Below are positions 33,749 through 42,477 of a stretch of 64,000 nt of DNA, one piece after another (the first letter of the stretch is position 1; each line of letters starts with the position of its first letter). This stretch comes from Chloroflexota bacterium (GTDB taxonomy: Bacteria; Chloroflexota; UBA6077; FW602-bin22): assembly GCA_016875715.1 (NCBI GenBank), contig VGOZ01000003.1:1-64000 (forward strand), written 5' to 3'. The position numbers and the translations under genes are program-made. The notes below the pieces were generated by a model. It did not search any database. It had not been told where the DNA came from and was given only the letters and a program-made list of their open reading frames with translations.

Positions 33749-34492
33749 CTACCGGGTGAAGATCGTCCCTCGCACATAGTCCGCGTCGTCCGACGCCAGG
33801 AAGGTGAGCACACGGCCCACCCCGGCGGGATCTCCCAGTTCCGCCCGCGCGGTCGCGCGGGCCCGCTCCGGGTCGTCGCCGCGCGCGCGGGCCACATCGG
33901 CGACGTTGTCCAGCTTCAGCTCCGTCGCGAGGCTACCCGGGCAGATCCCGTGGACGCGTATGCCATGCGGCTCGAGTTGCGGCGCGAGCACCAGAGAGAG
34001 ACCGTGGACGCCACCCTTACTCGTGCCGTACGCGACCGATGAGGACCCTCCGCGAACACCAGCACCCGAGGCAATCAGCAGGATGACGCCGCGACGCTGC
34101 GCACGCATCGGGCCCGTCACCGCCCGGCAGCACAGGTAGGCGCCGCGCAAGTTGACCGCGATCACCTCGTCGAACACCGCCGGATCGAGTTCGTCGACGA
34201 GCAGAGTCGCGCCCTTGAGGATGCCCGCGGCATGCACCAGCACGTCGATGCGGCCCCACCGAGCAAGGACCGCCTCTACCGCGCGCGAGACGCTGGCCTC
34301 ATCGGTCACGTCCACCTGCAGGGCGATCGCCTCTGCCGTGGGACCCATCTGCGCGAGAGTGGCGTCTGCCTCGCGTTGTCGCACATCGAAGATCGCGACG
34401 CGCGCCCCCTCGCCCGCGGCGAGGATCGCGGTCTCCCCGCCGATTCCGCGGGCCCCACCCGTGACGATCACGACCCGATCGCGAAGCGGCAC
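33749..34492 (-). CDS. SDR-family oxidoreductase
   Basis: A 247-residue classical short-chain dehydrogenase. VVIVTGGARGIGGETAILAA is the cofactor motif, LVHAAGILKGATLLVDELD corresponds to the NNAG region, and the catalytic Ser...Tyr-x-x-x-Lys is GGSSSVAYGTSKGGVHGL. The C-terminal FLASDDADYVRGTIFTR is typical of FabG-like enzymes. Substrate unknown. Convergent with moxR by 5 nt. Confidence 0.9.
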   Translation of the reverse strand: MPLRDRVVIVTGGARGIGGETAILAAGEGARVAIFDVRQREADATLAQMGPTAEAIALQVDVTDEASVSRAVEAVLARWGRIDVLVHAAGILKGATLLVDELDPAVFDEVIAVNLRGAYLCCRAVTGPMRAQRRGVILLIASGAGVRGGSSSVAYGTSKGGVHGLSLVLAPQLEPHGIRVHGICPGSLATELKLDNVADVARARGDDPERARATARAELGDPAGVGRVLTFLASDDADYVRGTIFTR

Positions 34493-34531
34493 CCTATCTC
34501 CTCCCAGACCCGGTTAGCGAAGGCAGCGCGC

Positions 34532-34831
34532 TCAGCGTCTGGCCATGCCGGGGCGGTGAACCGGCTGGACATCCACCAGGACCCGCTTGCCGATCCTCTG
34601 CGCCAGGGCATCCGCGAGCACCCGAATCGCCGCGATGGTACGCCCATCGCGGCCGACCAGGCGACCGACCTCCTCGGGTGGCGCGCTCAGTTCGATGACG
34701 ATGAGGTTGGCGCCTTCCACGCTGGCGACTTTGAGTTCGCCGGGTTCCGCCACCGCGATGCTGGCCGCCATCTTGCAGAACTCGTCGGCTGGGGGCAGCC
34801 TCGCCGGCCGGAGGTACTGTCGGGGTCTCAT
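34532..34831 (-). CDS. khpA: KH-domain RNA-binding protein KhpA-like
   Basis: 99 residues. A type II KH domain is visible: VIELSAPPEEVGRLVGRDGRTIAAIRVLADALAQRIGKRV with the GxxG loop (VGRDGRTI). KhpA binds small RNAs with KhpB/Jag. It is normally found after rpsP, which is absent here. ATG 34831 adds about 25 residues before the domain. It lies 9 nt downstream of the ABC exporter gene on the same strand. Confidence 0.82.
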   Translation of the reverse strand: MRPRQYLRPARLPPADEFCKMAASIAVAEPGELKVASVEGANLIVIELSAPPEEVGRLVGRDGRTIAAIRVLADALAQRIGKRVLVDVQPVHRPGMARR

Positions 34832-34840
34832 GCGACTAGT

Positions 34841-36654
34841 TTAGGCGACCATCTCCGCCGACTTCTGGTCCGCGTTTCGTTCCGGGCCGTACTGCATCTC
34901 GATCAGTTCACAGTACGCACCCCCGCTTCGCATCAACGCATCGTGAGAGCCCACTTCGCGCACCGTTCCGTGGTCGAGCACGACGATACGGTGCGCATTA
35001 CGGATCGTGGAGAGACGATGCGCGATCACGAACACCGTGCGCCCGGCGACGACCCGCTCGAGCGCCGCCTGGATCTGCAACTCGGTCTCGGTATCGATGT
35101 CGGATGTGGCCTCATCGAGGATGAGGATGCGCGGATCGCGCAGAATGGCGCGAGCCAGCGCGATCCGCTGTCGCTGCCCGCGCGAGAGGCGCGACCCACC
35201 CTCGGCCACCGAGAGCTGATAGCCGCCCGGGAGTCGCGCGATGAACTCGTGCGCGTTCGCGAGGCGCGCCGCGGCTTCGACCTCCTCGTCGGTCGCGTCT
35301 AGCCGCCCGTAGGCGATGTTCTCCCGAACCGTCGAGGCGAAGAGAAAGGTCTCCTGCAGTACGATCGCCATCTGCGACCGGAGCGAATGCAGAGTCACGT
35401 CGCGCAGGTCGTGCCCGTCCACGCGCACCGATCCAGCGGTGGGGTCGTAGAAGCGCGCGACGAGGTTCGCCAGGGTCGTCTTTTTAGAGCCGGTGTGCCC
35501 GACCAACGCGATCATCTGACCCGCCGCAATGTCGAGGTGGATATCGGACAGCACGCGCTGACCCGGCTGGTACCCGAAGTCGACATGGTCGAACTCCACA
35601 CGCCCGCGGATGCGCGGCAGCACACGCGCGTGGGGACGCTCCCGCTCGATCGGTTCATCCAGGAACTGAAAGATCCGATCGGAAGCGGCGAGAGCCTGGG
35701 ACGCGACATTATTGACCTCGCTGAACTGGGCGATCGGCTGATAGAAGGCAATGAGGTAGGTCATGAACGCAACGAGTTCGCCGACCGTCGCCTGCCCCAT
35801 CATCACCTGAGCCGCGCCATACCACAGCACCAGCGCCGTTCCCGCTGCCGCGATCATCTGCATCGTCGGCGTCGCGATCGATTGGACCCGCACGGCCTCC
35901 ATGTTCGCGCCCATGTTCTGCCGATTCTGCGTATCGAATCGCCGCTGATCGGCGCTCTCGCGGGCGAATGCGCGCGCCACCCGTACGCCGGCGACGTTTT
36001 CCTGCAGGACCGCGTTGACCCGGGCAGCCGACTCCTGCACCTTGCGATAGCGCACGCGCAAGATGTCCGAGATGATGCGGGTTGTCACGATCAGTGCGGG
36101 GACGGTCGCGACGATCATCAACGTGAGGCGCCAGTTCAGGGTGCTGAGGATCACCAGATAGATGCACATGTCGATCACGCCCACGAACGCGTTGACCGTC
36201 GGACCGATCAGAGCCTGCTGGAGAGCATTCACGTCGTTCACCAGGCGCGACATCGTGACGCCAGATTCCTGACGCTCGAAGTAGCGGAGCGGCATCCGCT
36301 CGAGGCGGCCGAACATCTCCCGCCCGATCGCGAGCACCACCTTCTGCCCGACGAGCGCGATCGCGTATCGGTTGGCGTACGTAAGGAGAGCACGCGCGAG
36401 ATGGACGACCGTCAGGGCCAGGCCGATCTGGAAGAGCCTGGTACCTCAACCTCGGCGGGGATGACCTCGTCGATCACATGCTTTGCGAGCCATGGCGGCA
36501 GCATCGAGAGGAGCGAGACCGCCAGGATCGCGATCGCAACGGCGAGCAGTGTCACGCGGTGCTCGGCCATGTAGCCCCAGAGGCGCACGAAGGTTCCCCG
36601 AGGATCCGCGATCCGCACTTCCTCGGTGGATCCGAACGCCCACATGTTCGCCAT
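34841..36654 (-). pseudogene. ABC exporter half-transporter B (MsbA/LmrA type), frameshifted
   Basis: Two track ORFs form one gene: N-terminal MANMWAFGSTEEVRIADPRG with TM1 (VTLLAVAIAILAVSLLSMLPPW, 36654-36412), and the rest of the membrane and ATPase domain (from about residue 110, 34841-36340). The frame changes near 36.42-36.44 kb, where PAEVEVPGSS runs out and LFQIGLALTVVHLARALLTYANRYA begins in another frame. The ATPase has an unusual Walker A (GHTGSKKTTL, Lys for the Gly of GSGK) and signature LSRGQRQR instead of LSGGQ. Walker B Glu and the switch His are normal. Either a decaying or a non-catalytic partner. It partners the half upstream. Confidence 0.78.
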
Positions 36655-36702
36655 GCGTTAGCCCCCCGCGGCGACGAAGAGCGAGGCAGCTTCGATGGCG
36701 TC

Positions 36703-38424
36703 CTACGTGGGTCGCAACTGAGTCTCGTAGATCGTGCGATAGGTCGGGCTGCGGTCCAGTAGCTCAGCATGGGACCCGCGTGCGGCGACGGCACCGTCAG
36801 CGAGCACGCGGATCTCATCGGCGCGCATCGCGGTGGTGAGCCGATGAGCGATGACGAACGTCGTGCGGCCCACCATCAGTCGGTCGAGCGCTTGCTGGAT
36901 CAAATAGTCGGTGCGGGAATCAACGGCCGAGGTGGCCTCATCGAGGATAAGGATGCGCGGGTCGACGACGATTGCGCGCGCGATGGCGATGCGCTGGCGC
37001 TGCCCGCCGGAGAGGCGCACCCCCTTCTCTCCGATCATCGTGTCGTACCCGGCCGCCAGTTCGCCGATGAAGTCGTGCGCGTTCGCGGCCTTCGCGGCGG
37101 CCACGATGTCCGCCTCGGTCGCGTCGGTCCGCCCGTAGCTTATGTTCTCGCGGATCGTCATGTTGAACAGGAAGGTCTCTTGCATCACCATCCCGATCTG
37201 GGACCGCAGCGACGTCAGAGTGAGCTCACGCACGTCAATGCCGTCGATCAGGATCTGCCCGAAGGTCGCGTCGTAGAAGCGCGGAATGAGATTGATCAGC
37301 GTGCTTTTGCCCGAACCACTCGGACCGACAATGGCGATCGTCCGCCCGGCCGGGGCGCGGAAGTCGATTCCTCGGAGCAGGGGCGGGGCCGAACCGTAGG
37401 CGAAGCCGACCTCGCGGAAGGTCACGTCTCCGCGCATCGGGCGGAGGTCGCGCGCGTCCGGCCGTTCGACCACGTCGAGCGGGGTGTCGATGATCTCGAA
37501 GATGCGTTCGCCGCCCGCGATCGCCTGGTGACTCATCATGTTGATGAAGCCGAGCATCTGGGTTGGCATCCAGAGGAGCATGGCGTAGCTCTGAAACGCA
37601 AAGAGTTACCCGATGGTGATGCGCCCTTCGACGACCAGCAGCGCGCCGTAGCACAGCGCCAGACCCTGGCTGAGCGTTGTCGCGACCATCATCGACTGCA
37701 TGAACGCCTGCATCGAGCGGCTTGTCTGCAACCGCATCTGGCGCACGTCCCACAGGACCCCATTGAAGCGGTTCGCCTCGAACTCCTCGCGCGTTAACGC
37801 CTTAACGAGCTTGATCGCGCCGATGTTCTCTTGCAGGATGGTGCTGAGGCTGGCCATCCGCTGCTGTATCGCGCGCCACATGGGCATCACGGTCGAAACC
37901 TGCATCTGAGTCGCCACGATGAGCGGCGCCACCGACAGGGTGAGCACAGTCAGCCAGCCATCGATCGTGGCCATCGCCCAGACGTTCAGGCCAACCATCA
38001 GAGCGAAATTGATCGCCTGGATCAGAGCACCGGTGATGAAGAACTGCACCATCCCCACATCGTTCGTCGCGCGCGACATCAACTGGCCAGTCTGGTTCTC
38101 GTCGTAGAAACTCATCGACTGCGACTGCAGATGGCCGTAGACCTCGGAACGAAGGTCGAAAATGACGCGCTGCCCCATCATTTGCCCCAGGTAGGTTTGG
38201 ACCGACGTCAGGACATTCAGCAGTCCGGCCGAGGCGAAGACTCCGAGAACCAGGAGCGCCAGATTCTGCCAGTGACGCGCGGGGATGACGTCGTCAATCA
38301 CGATCTGCGTGAAGTAGGCGGGGGTCATTCGCAGGGCGGTGATTGCGCCGAGCATCAGGACCACCCCTGCAGCCATCCACCAGTGCGGGACGAGATATCC
38401 AGTCAGGCGAAGGAGGGTGCGCAC
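36703..38424 (-). pseudogene. ABC exporter half-transporter A, interrupted by in-frame TAA
   Basis: Start MRTLLRLTGYLVPHWWMAAG with six membrane segments. The frame stops at TAA 37606-37608 (after GRITIG) and continues in the same frame as LFAFQSYAMLLWMPTQMLGF, where family members read straight through TM6. The ATPase domain is canonical: Walker A GPSGSGKST, signature LSGGQRQR, Walker B ILILDEATS, switch VIAHRLT. Only one codon disrupts it, so reading as sequence error, readthrough or early pseudogene are all open. Half B begins 49 nt downstream, so the pair is a heterodimeric multidrug/lipid exporter. A 19-bp palindrome lies just upstream of its ATG. Confidence 0.78.
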
Positions 38425-38449
38425 CGCGCGGAATCTAGCAAGCGCTCAA

Positions 38450-38468
38450 TTAGTTGCACAAACTAATC
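38450..38468. promoter_or_regulatory. Perfect palindromic operator, MarR-like
   Basis: ATTAGTT-GCACA-AACTAAT, a perfect 7-bp dyad with a 5-bp spacer, 25 bp upstream of the exporter start codon. MarR-family sites often have this TTAGTTG...AACTAA form, and such regulators commonly control exporter pairs. No marR gene is in the window. Confidence 0.5.
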
Positions 38469-38469
38469 A

Positions 38470-38631
38470 TCAAGACAGGCGCCGTCGCCCTCTCATCAAC
38501 AGCGAGGCCTTGCGCGCTGTGGTATGTGCGGTTCGCCGGCCTCGCCGAGACGGCGGCCTGGAAGCGCTTTGCGGGACGTGGCAAAGAGCTGACGGACGCG
38601 GATCTCACCGAGACCTGCCTGCCGCCGTGAG
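38470..38631 (+). other. Possible gene remnant between exporter and oxidoreductase
   Basis: One frame reads WYVRFAGLAETAAWKRFAGR then GKELTDADLTETC to a TGA, with a coding-like amino-acid mix. No plausible start with a ribosome-binding site and no family recognised, so it may be the C-terminal remnant of a lost gene. The rest of the 255-bp gap holds the operator at its left end and a palindrome at its right end. Confidence 0.2.
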
Positions 38632-38652
38632 CAGGCGCGGCCGGGGATCGCG

Positions 38653-38668
38653 CGGACCGTACGGTCCG
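38653..38668. terminator. 16-bp perfect palindrome downstream of Gfo/Idh gene
   Basis: CGGACCGTACGGTCCG lies 11 nt beyond the stop of the minus-strand Gfo/Idh gene. The position fits a terminator stem, but there is no U-tract and no loop beyond the inner bases, so a protein-binding site is an alternative. Confidence 0.3.
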
Positions 38669-38679
38669 ACCCGAGGCGG

Positions 38680-39921
38680 TCAGTCCGCGCCGGGAACCTC
38701 GATGAGTCCGAGATCGCCGTCCATCTCGCGCTGTGCGAGGTCGTGATCTCCGGACTCCACCTGATCCAGCGAGATGGCGCGCTGCAGGCGGGCGCTCTCC
38801 AAGACCGCGCACACAAGGGCCACGTCCCGCCTTCCGCCCAGCGCGTCGACCTCGGGCAGGGAGCCCTTGAGGATCACGTCGCCGAACCCGTGCAACTCCA
38901 TCGCCAGGAGCTTCCGATCGATCTCTGGCGTACTGAGGCGGTAGGACGTCGGCCGTTCCACGCCGAACAGATGGGCGCCGAGCGCATCCAGCCGATAAGA
39001 CGGGGCGTACTCGAGAAGGGCGTCATCGGTAAGTGAACGACCTTCGATCAGGTCGAGGCGTGGGCTGCGCCCAGAGGCGTCCACCGGTGCGACGATCGAC
39101 CCTCTGGACCCGTACAGCACGCGCTGGCGCACCATCTGACCCGCGGCCGCAGCGTTGAGGCACCACTGGCCCACAATGCCGTGGCGGAACTGGAGAACGG
39201 CCGTCAGGAGATCGTGCGCAGTCGCACCGATCCACTCCCCCTCGCGCGCACCACGACCGACACGGCGGCGGCGGCGGCGTACGAGCCGTGTCGCACCCAT
39301 CACGCTCTCAATATCGCCGCCGAAATAGCGCAGAAGGCTGGCCGTGTGTATGCCCAGGTCGAGGAGGAGACCGCCCGACAGCGCGTCGTGGCGCCATTCC
39401 GAGCCCAGGACGCGGTCGCCCCCGCGTGCGGAAGTCTCAAGCACCATCGCGGGATCGCCAATGGCCCCATCGTCGATCATCGCGCGGATGAGCCGATTCA
39501 TGGGATCTCGTCGGAAGTTCTCAGCCACGGAGAGGCGACCGCGCGAACGGCGCGACGCGCGAATCAGAAGGTTGCACGCGCGGATGGTGATGGCGAGCGG
39601 CTTCTCGACTTGAACGTGTAACCCGCGGTCCAGACACTCGATTGCTATGCGATGATGGCTGCGCGGATCGGTGACGATGTCGACGCCGGCCAGACTATCC
39701 ACCGCCTCAGCCATGGTCGCGATCGACTGAAAGACGCGCGGACGAGAACCCAGGAGAACGCGACACTCCTCAGCCATCTGCTCGACGGCCCGATCGTTCA
39801 GGTCGCACACCGCGGCAACCTCGACATTCGCGAACGGCGTCGCCGCGAGTTCGGCATAACCCGCCACGTGGCGGCGACCCATCGGGCCACACCCGACGAT
39901 GCCGACGCGAGCGCGCTGCAT
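38680..39921 (-). CDS. Gfo/Idh/MocA-family oxidoreductase (second copy)
   Basis: 413 residues. VGIVGCGPMGRRHVAGYAEL is the nucleotide-binding motif, VQVEKPLAITIRACNLL holds the catalytic Lys, and GGLLLDLGIHTASLLRYFGGD is the C-domain block. A basic run RLVRRRRRRVGRGAREG in the middle is unusual for the family. It is unlike the 17-kb paralogue in length and C-terminus, so probably a different substrate. Divergent from the SOS-type gene, 95 bp apart. Confidence 0.84.
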   Translation of the reverse strand: MQRARVGIVGCGPMGRRHVAGYAELAATPFANVEVAAVCDLNDRAVEQMAEECRVLLGSRPRVFQSIATMAEAVDSLAGVDIVTDPRSHHRIAIECLDRGLHVQVEKPLAITIRACNLLIRASRRSRGRLSVAENFRRDPMNRLIRAMIDDGAIGDPAMVLETSARGGDRVLGSEWRHDALSGGLLLDLGIHTASLLRYFGGDIESVMGATRLVRRRRRRVGRGAREGEWIGATAHDLLTAVLQFRHGIVGQWCLNAAAAGQMVRQRVLYGSRGSIVAPVDASGRSPRLDLIEGRSLTDDALLEYAPSYRLDALGAHLFGVERPTSYRLSTPEIDRKLLAMELHGFGDVILKGSLPEVDALGGRRDVALVCAVLESARLQRAISLDQVESGDHDLAQREMDGDLGLIEVPGAD

Positions 39922-39952
39922 GGAGGAGGCAGGCTACCCCAGCACATAGTGG

Positions 39953-40001
39953 TTGACAATATCGAACGTCCGTTCTACGATGATAGTAGAACAAACGTTC
40001 T
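39953..40001 (+). promoter_or_regulatory. Sigma-70 promoter overlapped by two LexA-type boxes
   Basis: -35 TTGACA (39953-39958), 17-bp spacer, -10 TACGAT (39976-39981). Box 1 CGAACGTCCGTTCT (39963-39976) fills the spacer; box 2 AGAACAAACGTTCT (39988-40001) covers the start site. Both have the GAAC-N4-GTTC dyad of the Gram-positive-type SOS box (CGAACRNRYGTTYC), and box 2 fits the central consensus. Repressor bound here would block RNA polymerase. A GAGGG ribosome-binding site lies 7 nt before the ATG at 40017. Confidence 0.75.
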
Positions 40002-40016
40002 AGTGAGGGTACGGCG

Positions 40017-40235
40017 ATGCGCACGACGCAACTGACGCTGTTTCCGGAGTCCAGGCGCCGATCGCGTGCGATGCATCCGGCTGGAGCACGCCGGCGGCAT
40101 GGGGATGTCGCCGCGCTGGAGTCACAGGCGCGTGGGGCGCGCCAGGGCGCAAATCTGCACTCGGCGTTTGTGTCCTTCTGGGCGACGCTCTCCCCTGAGC
40201 GGCGTGCCGAGTTGCGCTCCCGCCTCGCGGCGTGA
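40017..40235 (+). CDS. SOS-regulated small protein with N-terminal beta-clamp-binding motif
   Basis: 72 residues. Starts MRTTQLTLFPESRRR; QLTLF at residues 5-9 matches the QL[SD]LF consensus by which polymerases, mismatch-repair proteins and clamp-binding proteins contact the replication sliding clamp. A basic, Arg-rich, probably disordered middle follows, then a short C-terminal helix-like segment (AFVSFWATLSPERRAELRSRL). No family recognised and too short for an enzyme. The promoter and SOS boxes directly upstream argue that it is real and damage-inducible. A role as clamp modulator is inference. Confidence 0.62.
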   Translation: MRTTQLTLFPESRRRSRAMHPAGARRRHGDVAALESQARGARQGANLHSAFVSFWATLSPERRAELRSRLAA

Positions 40236-40242
40236 GCGGACT

Positions 40243-41817
40243 TCAGCGATAGACCCCGAACGTGCGGACGCCCGGCGAGGTGCCCGGGCCGGTCGACGTA
40301 ATGGCGATGCGCAGGTAGGCGACATCCGGCACGGGCGTGGCGAAGACGAAGGACACAGTGTCGCCATCCGCCTTCGTGCCGTTCGCGATCTCCTCATTGG
40401 CGATCTCGTCGAAGTTGCCGTTTCGGAGGATGATGCGCGCCGTCACGGGCCCAGTTCCGCTGAATGCGAGCCGGGCCTGCACTGCGGACACGGTATCGGC
40501 CGCGGAGAGCGTCACGGTGACCGTGCGAGACGTGCCGGAGGTGGCCTAGCCTGTCGCGAGCCAGTAGGTCGATGCGTTCTGATCGTTCGGACCTCCCGCG
40601 AGCGCATCGACGGCGTGCGCGGCGAGATGATCGTTCGGTGCATCCGAGGCGATCTCGATCCCCGGTGGGGGTGTGGGTGTCGGGGTCAGGGTCGGCGTGG
40701 CTGATGACGTCGGCGTGGCGGAGGCCGTGGATGTCGGCGTCGGCGAGGGGGTGACCGGGGCTGTCGACGTCGCGGACGGAGTCGACGTGGCTGTGTTGGA
40801 GGGTGTCGCCATCGGGGTCGGGATTGTCGTGGCGGTCGCGGTGGGAGTTCCGGTCAAGGTGTGGGTCGGCGTCGCGGCAGGCGTGGGTGTCGCGGTCCCT
40901 GTCGGCGAACTGGTGGACGTTGCCGTCCAGGTCGGAGTTGCTGTAGGCGTCGCCGTGGAGGTGCTGGTGGGAGTGGCGGTGGGGGTCTCGGTCGGCGAGG
41001 GGATCCACGTCGGGGTTGTCGATGCCGTGGCAGTGGACGTCCAGGTCGGTGTCGGTGTCCCGGTTGCACTGGCGGCGGCCGTCGGCGACGCAGCGGGCGT
41101 TCCGTTGGGTGTGGCGGTGGAGGTGGAACTCGGAGCCAGCGTGAGCGTCGGCGTCACAGTCGCGCTGGAAGTCCGGGTAGATGGTGACGGATCGGCGCGA
41201 TTGGCCGCGACCCGCCCCAGAGCAAGTGTTAGCTCGAGCCCACCGCCAGCGGCGCGCAAACGCAGGCTCTGCACGGCGTTCCGTGTACGGAAATGCAGGA
41301 GATACTCTCGCTTCCCCTGTACCTCCTCCCGCGCCAGCCACGCACGTGACTCATTCCCGACGACATCGGTCCCGATCGGCAGCCAGGCGTCATTCTTGCA
41401 GCGCTCCAGATCGCCGATCACCAGCGAGGCGAGTGCGGCGCTGCCGAACGTCGCGACCAGATGATCGATTTGAATCACGCCAGCAATGCCATCGGGGCGC
41501 AGGAGCGACCGCTGGGCGGACGCGTTCGCGCCGGTTCGCTGCGGCGTCGCGCTGCCGCCGCAGGTGGTGTAAAGATCGTCGGACGTGGTCGGACCAGAGG
41601 CAGTGAGATCGAGGAAGACGAACTGTCCGGTGATCGAGCGCACGTCGCTGGGCGCCAGGACGATTGCTGCGACCGGAAGCTCGACGATCGGATTTTCCGG
41701 AACGGCGCGGTAGCCGACCGGAACGTAGGAGCGGTAGGCCGTCTGCGTGCGGGCGACATCGCATGCGGTCGTAACGAGGACGAGCAGAACCAGCGCGAGC
41801 CCCCGTGTCGGGCTCAC
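40243..41817 (-). pseudogene. Secreted lipoprotein with Pro/Thr linker and beta-sandwich C domain, in-frame TAG
   Basis: Signal peptide with lipobox ([14 protein letters not shown]), an N-terminal domain (about 30-200), then about 150 residues of Pro/Thr/Ser/Ala linker ([16 protein letters not shown] style). The C-terminal domain, about 120 residues, looks like an F5/8-type or carbohydrate-binding sandwich ([12 protein letters not shown] ... ARIILRNGNFDEIANEE ... GVRTFGVYR). A TAG at 40546-40548 falls in this domain, and the same frame continues ATSGTSRTVTVTLSAADTV to a TGA at 40243. As TAG is a genuine stop elsewhere in the window, either the tail is lost or the base is wrong. Confidence 0.68.
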
Positions 41818-42026
41818 GTGCCGCTTGTGCGGAGGCGGCCGTTACGTCAACGCTCGCGGTCGCCGGCGGCCTGTTCGAAAGACGTAAGAGGGGGCGCAGC
41901 CTTCCACCGCTCGCGCACGAAGGGAGCCCGATCGTCGAAGTCACGCATCGGCGCGGATCACCGATTCGGTAGTCTTGGAACATTCTGCCCGGACGGGCTG
42001 TGGGCAGGAGGATACCACCGCTGCTC

Positions 42027-42032
42027 TATAAT
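42027..42032 (+). promoter_or_regulatory. Consensus -10 element before zinc-protein gene
   Basis: TATAAT stands 33 nt before the ATG at 42066. No good -35 is seen 16-18 bp upstream, so promoter strength is uncertain. The 250-bp gap 41818-42065 holds nothing else recognisable. Confidence 0.35.
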
Positions 42033-42065
42033 CGGTCGGATCATACAGAGACGCTGAGCGATGCG

Positions 42066-42464
42066 ATGGCACGCGGCAGGCAGCGGATCCGACAGCGCGG
42101 GAGCCGTCAACAATGGGCGGTTGCGCGTGCCTTCAAAGGCTCCCCATCGGACGAGGGTGGTGGCGAAACCGTCGGAAGCGAGGTCGAAGTGGCGATACGA
42201 CCTGACGTGATCACAACTGCGCGTTGCGGTCTGTGCAAGAAGGTCACCGAGCAGAAGATGGTCGGCGGGCAGGTGAACGTGCTGATCCCCTACTCGCGGT
42301 GCTTCAGTTGTAACGCCGTGCGGTGTGAGGAGTGCTGGGACGATCCCGACGACCCCTGCGATGGGATGGACGAACATGAGTTCCTCAAGGTGCGACTGAG
42401 CGAGGAGGGCGTTCCACGCACCGCCAATTTCCAGACGTACGTGCGGAGTCGGATCGAGCGCTGA
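42066..42464 (+). CDS. Small cysteine-rich, probably zinc-binding protein
   Basis: 132 residues from ATG 42066 (MARGRQRIRQRGSRQQWAVA). The C-terminal half has CGLCKKVTEQ, then CFSCNAVRCEECW and DPCDGMDEHEF, i.e. three CxxC pairs plus C/H, a B-box- or zinc-ribbon-like arrangement. The N-terminal part is basic and could contact nucleic acid. No family recognised. The MBL gene follows after 13 nt. Confidence 0.6.
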   Translation: MARGRQRIRQRGSRQQWAVARAFKGSPSDEGGGETVGSEVEVAIRPDVITTARCGLCKKVTEQKMVGGQVNVLIPYSRCFSCNAVRCEECWDDPDDPCDGMDEHEFLKVRLSEEGVPRTANFQTYVRSRIER

Positions 42465-42477
42465 CGATCGCGCCGCA

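Noticed and set aside
40546-40548. General UAG recoding (e.g. pyrrolysine) to explain in-frame TAG codons
   Set aside because: Several sound genes here, including infC, the 17-kb Gfo/Idh gene and the solute-binding protein, end in TAG, and no pyl genes are visible.
40680-41200. CRISPR-like or satellite repeat
   Set aside because: Repetition comes from codons of a Thr/Pro linker; units are not identical and there are no spacers.
40673-41464. Val/Gly-rich plus-strand ORF ([14 protein letters not shown]...)
   Set aside because: It is the reverse complement of the Pro/Thr-rich linker of the lipoprotein; simple low-complexity shadow.
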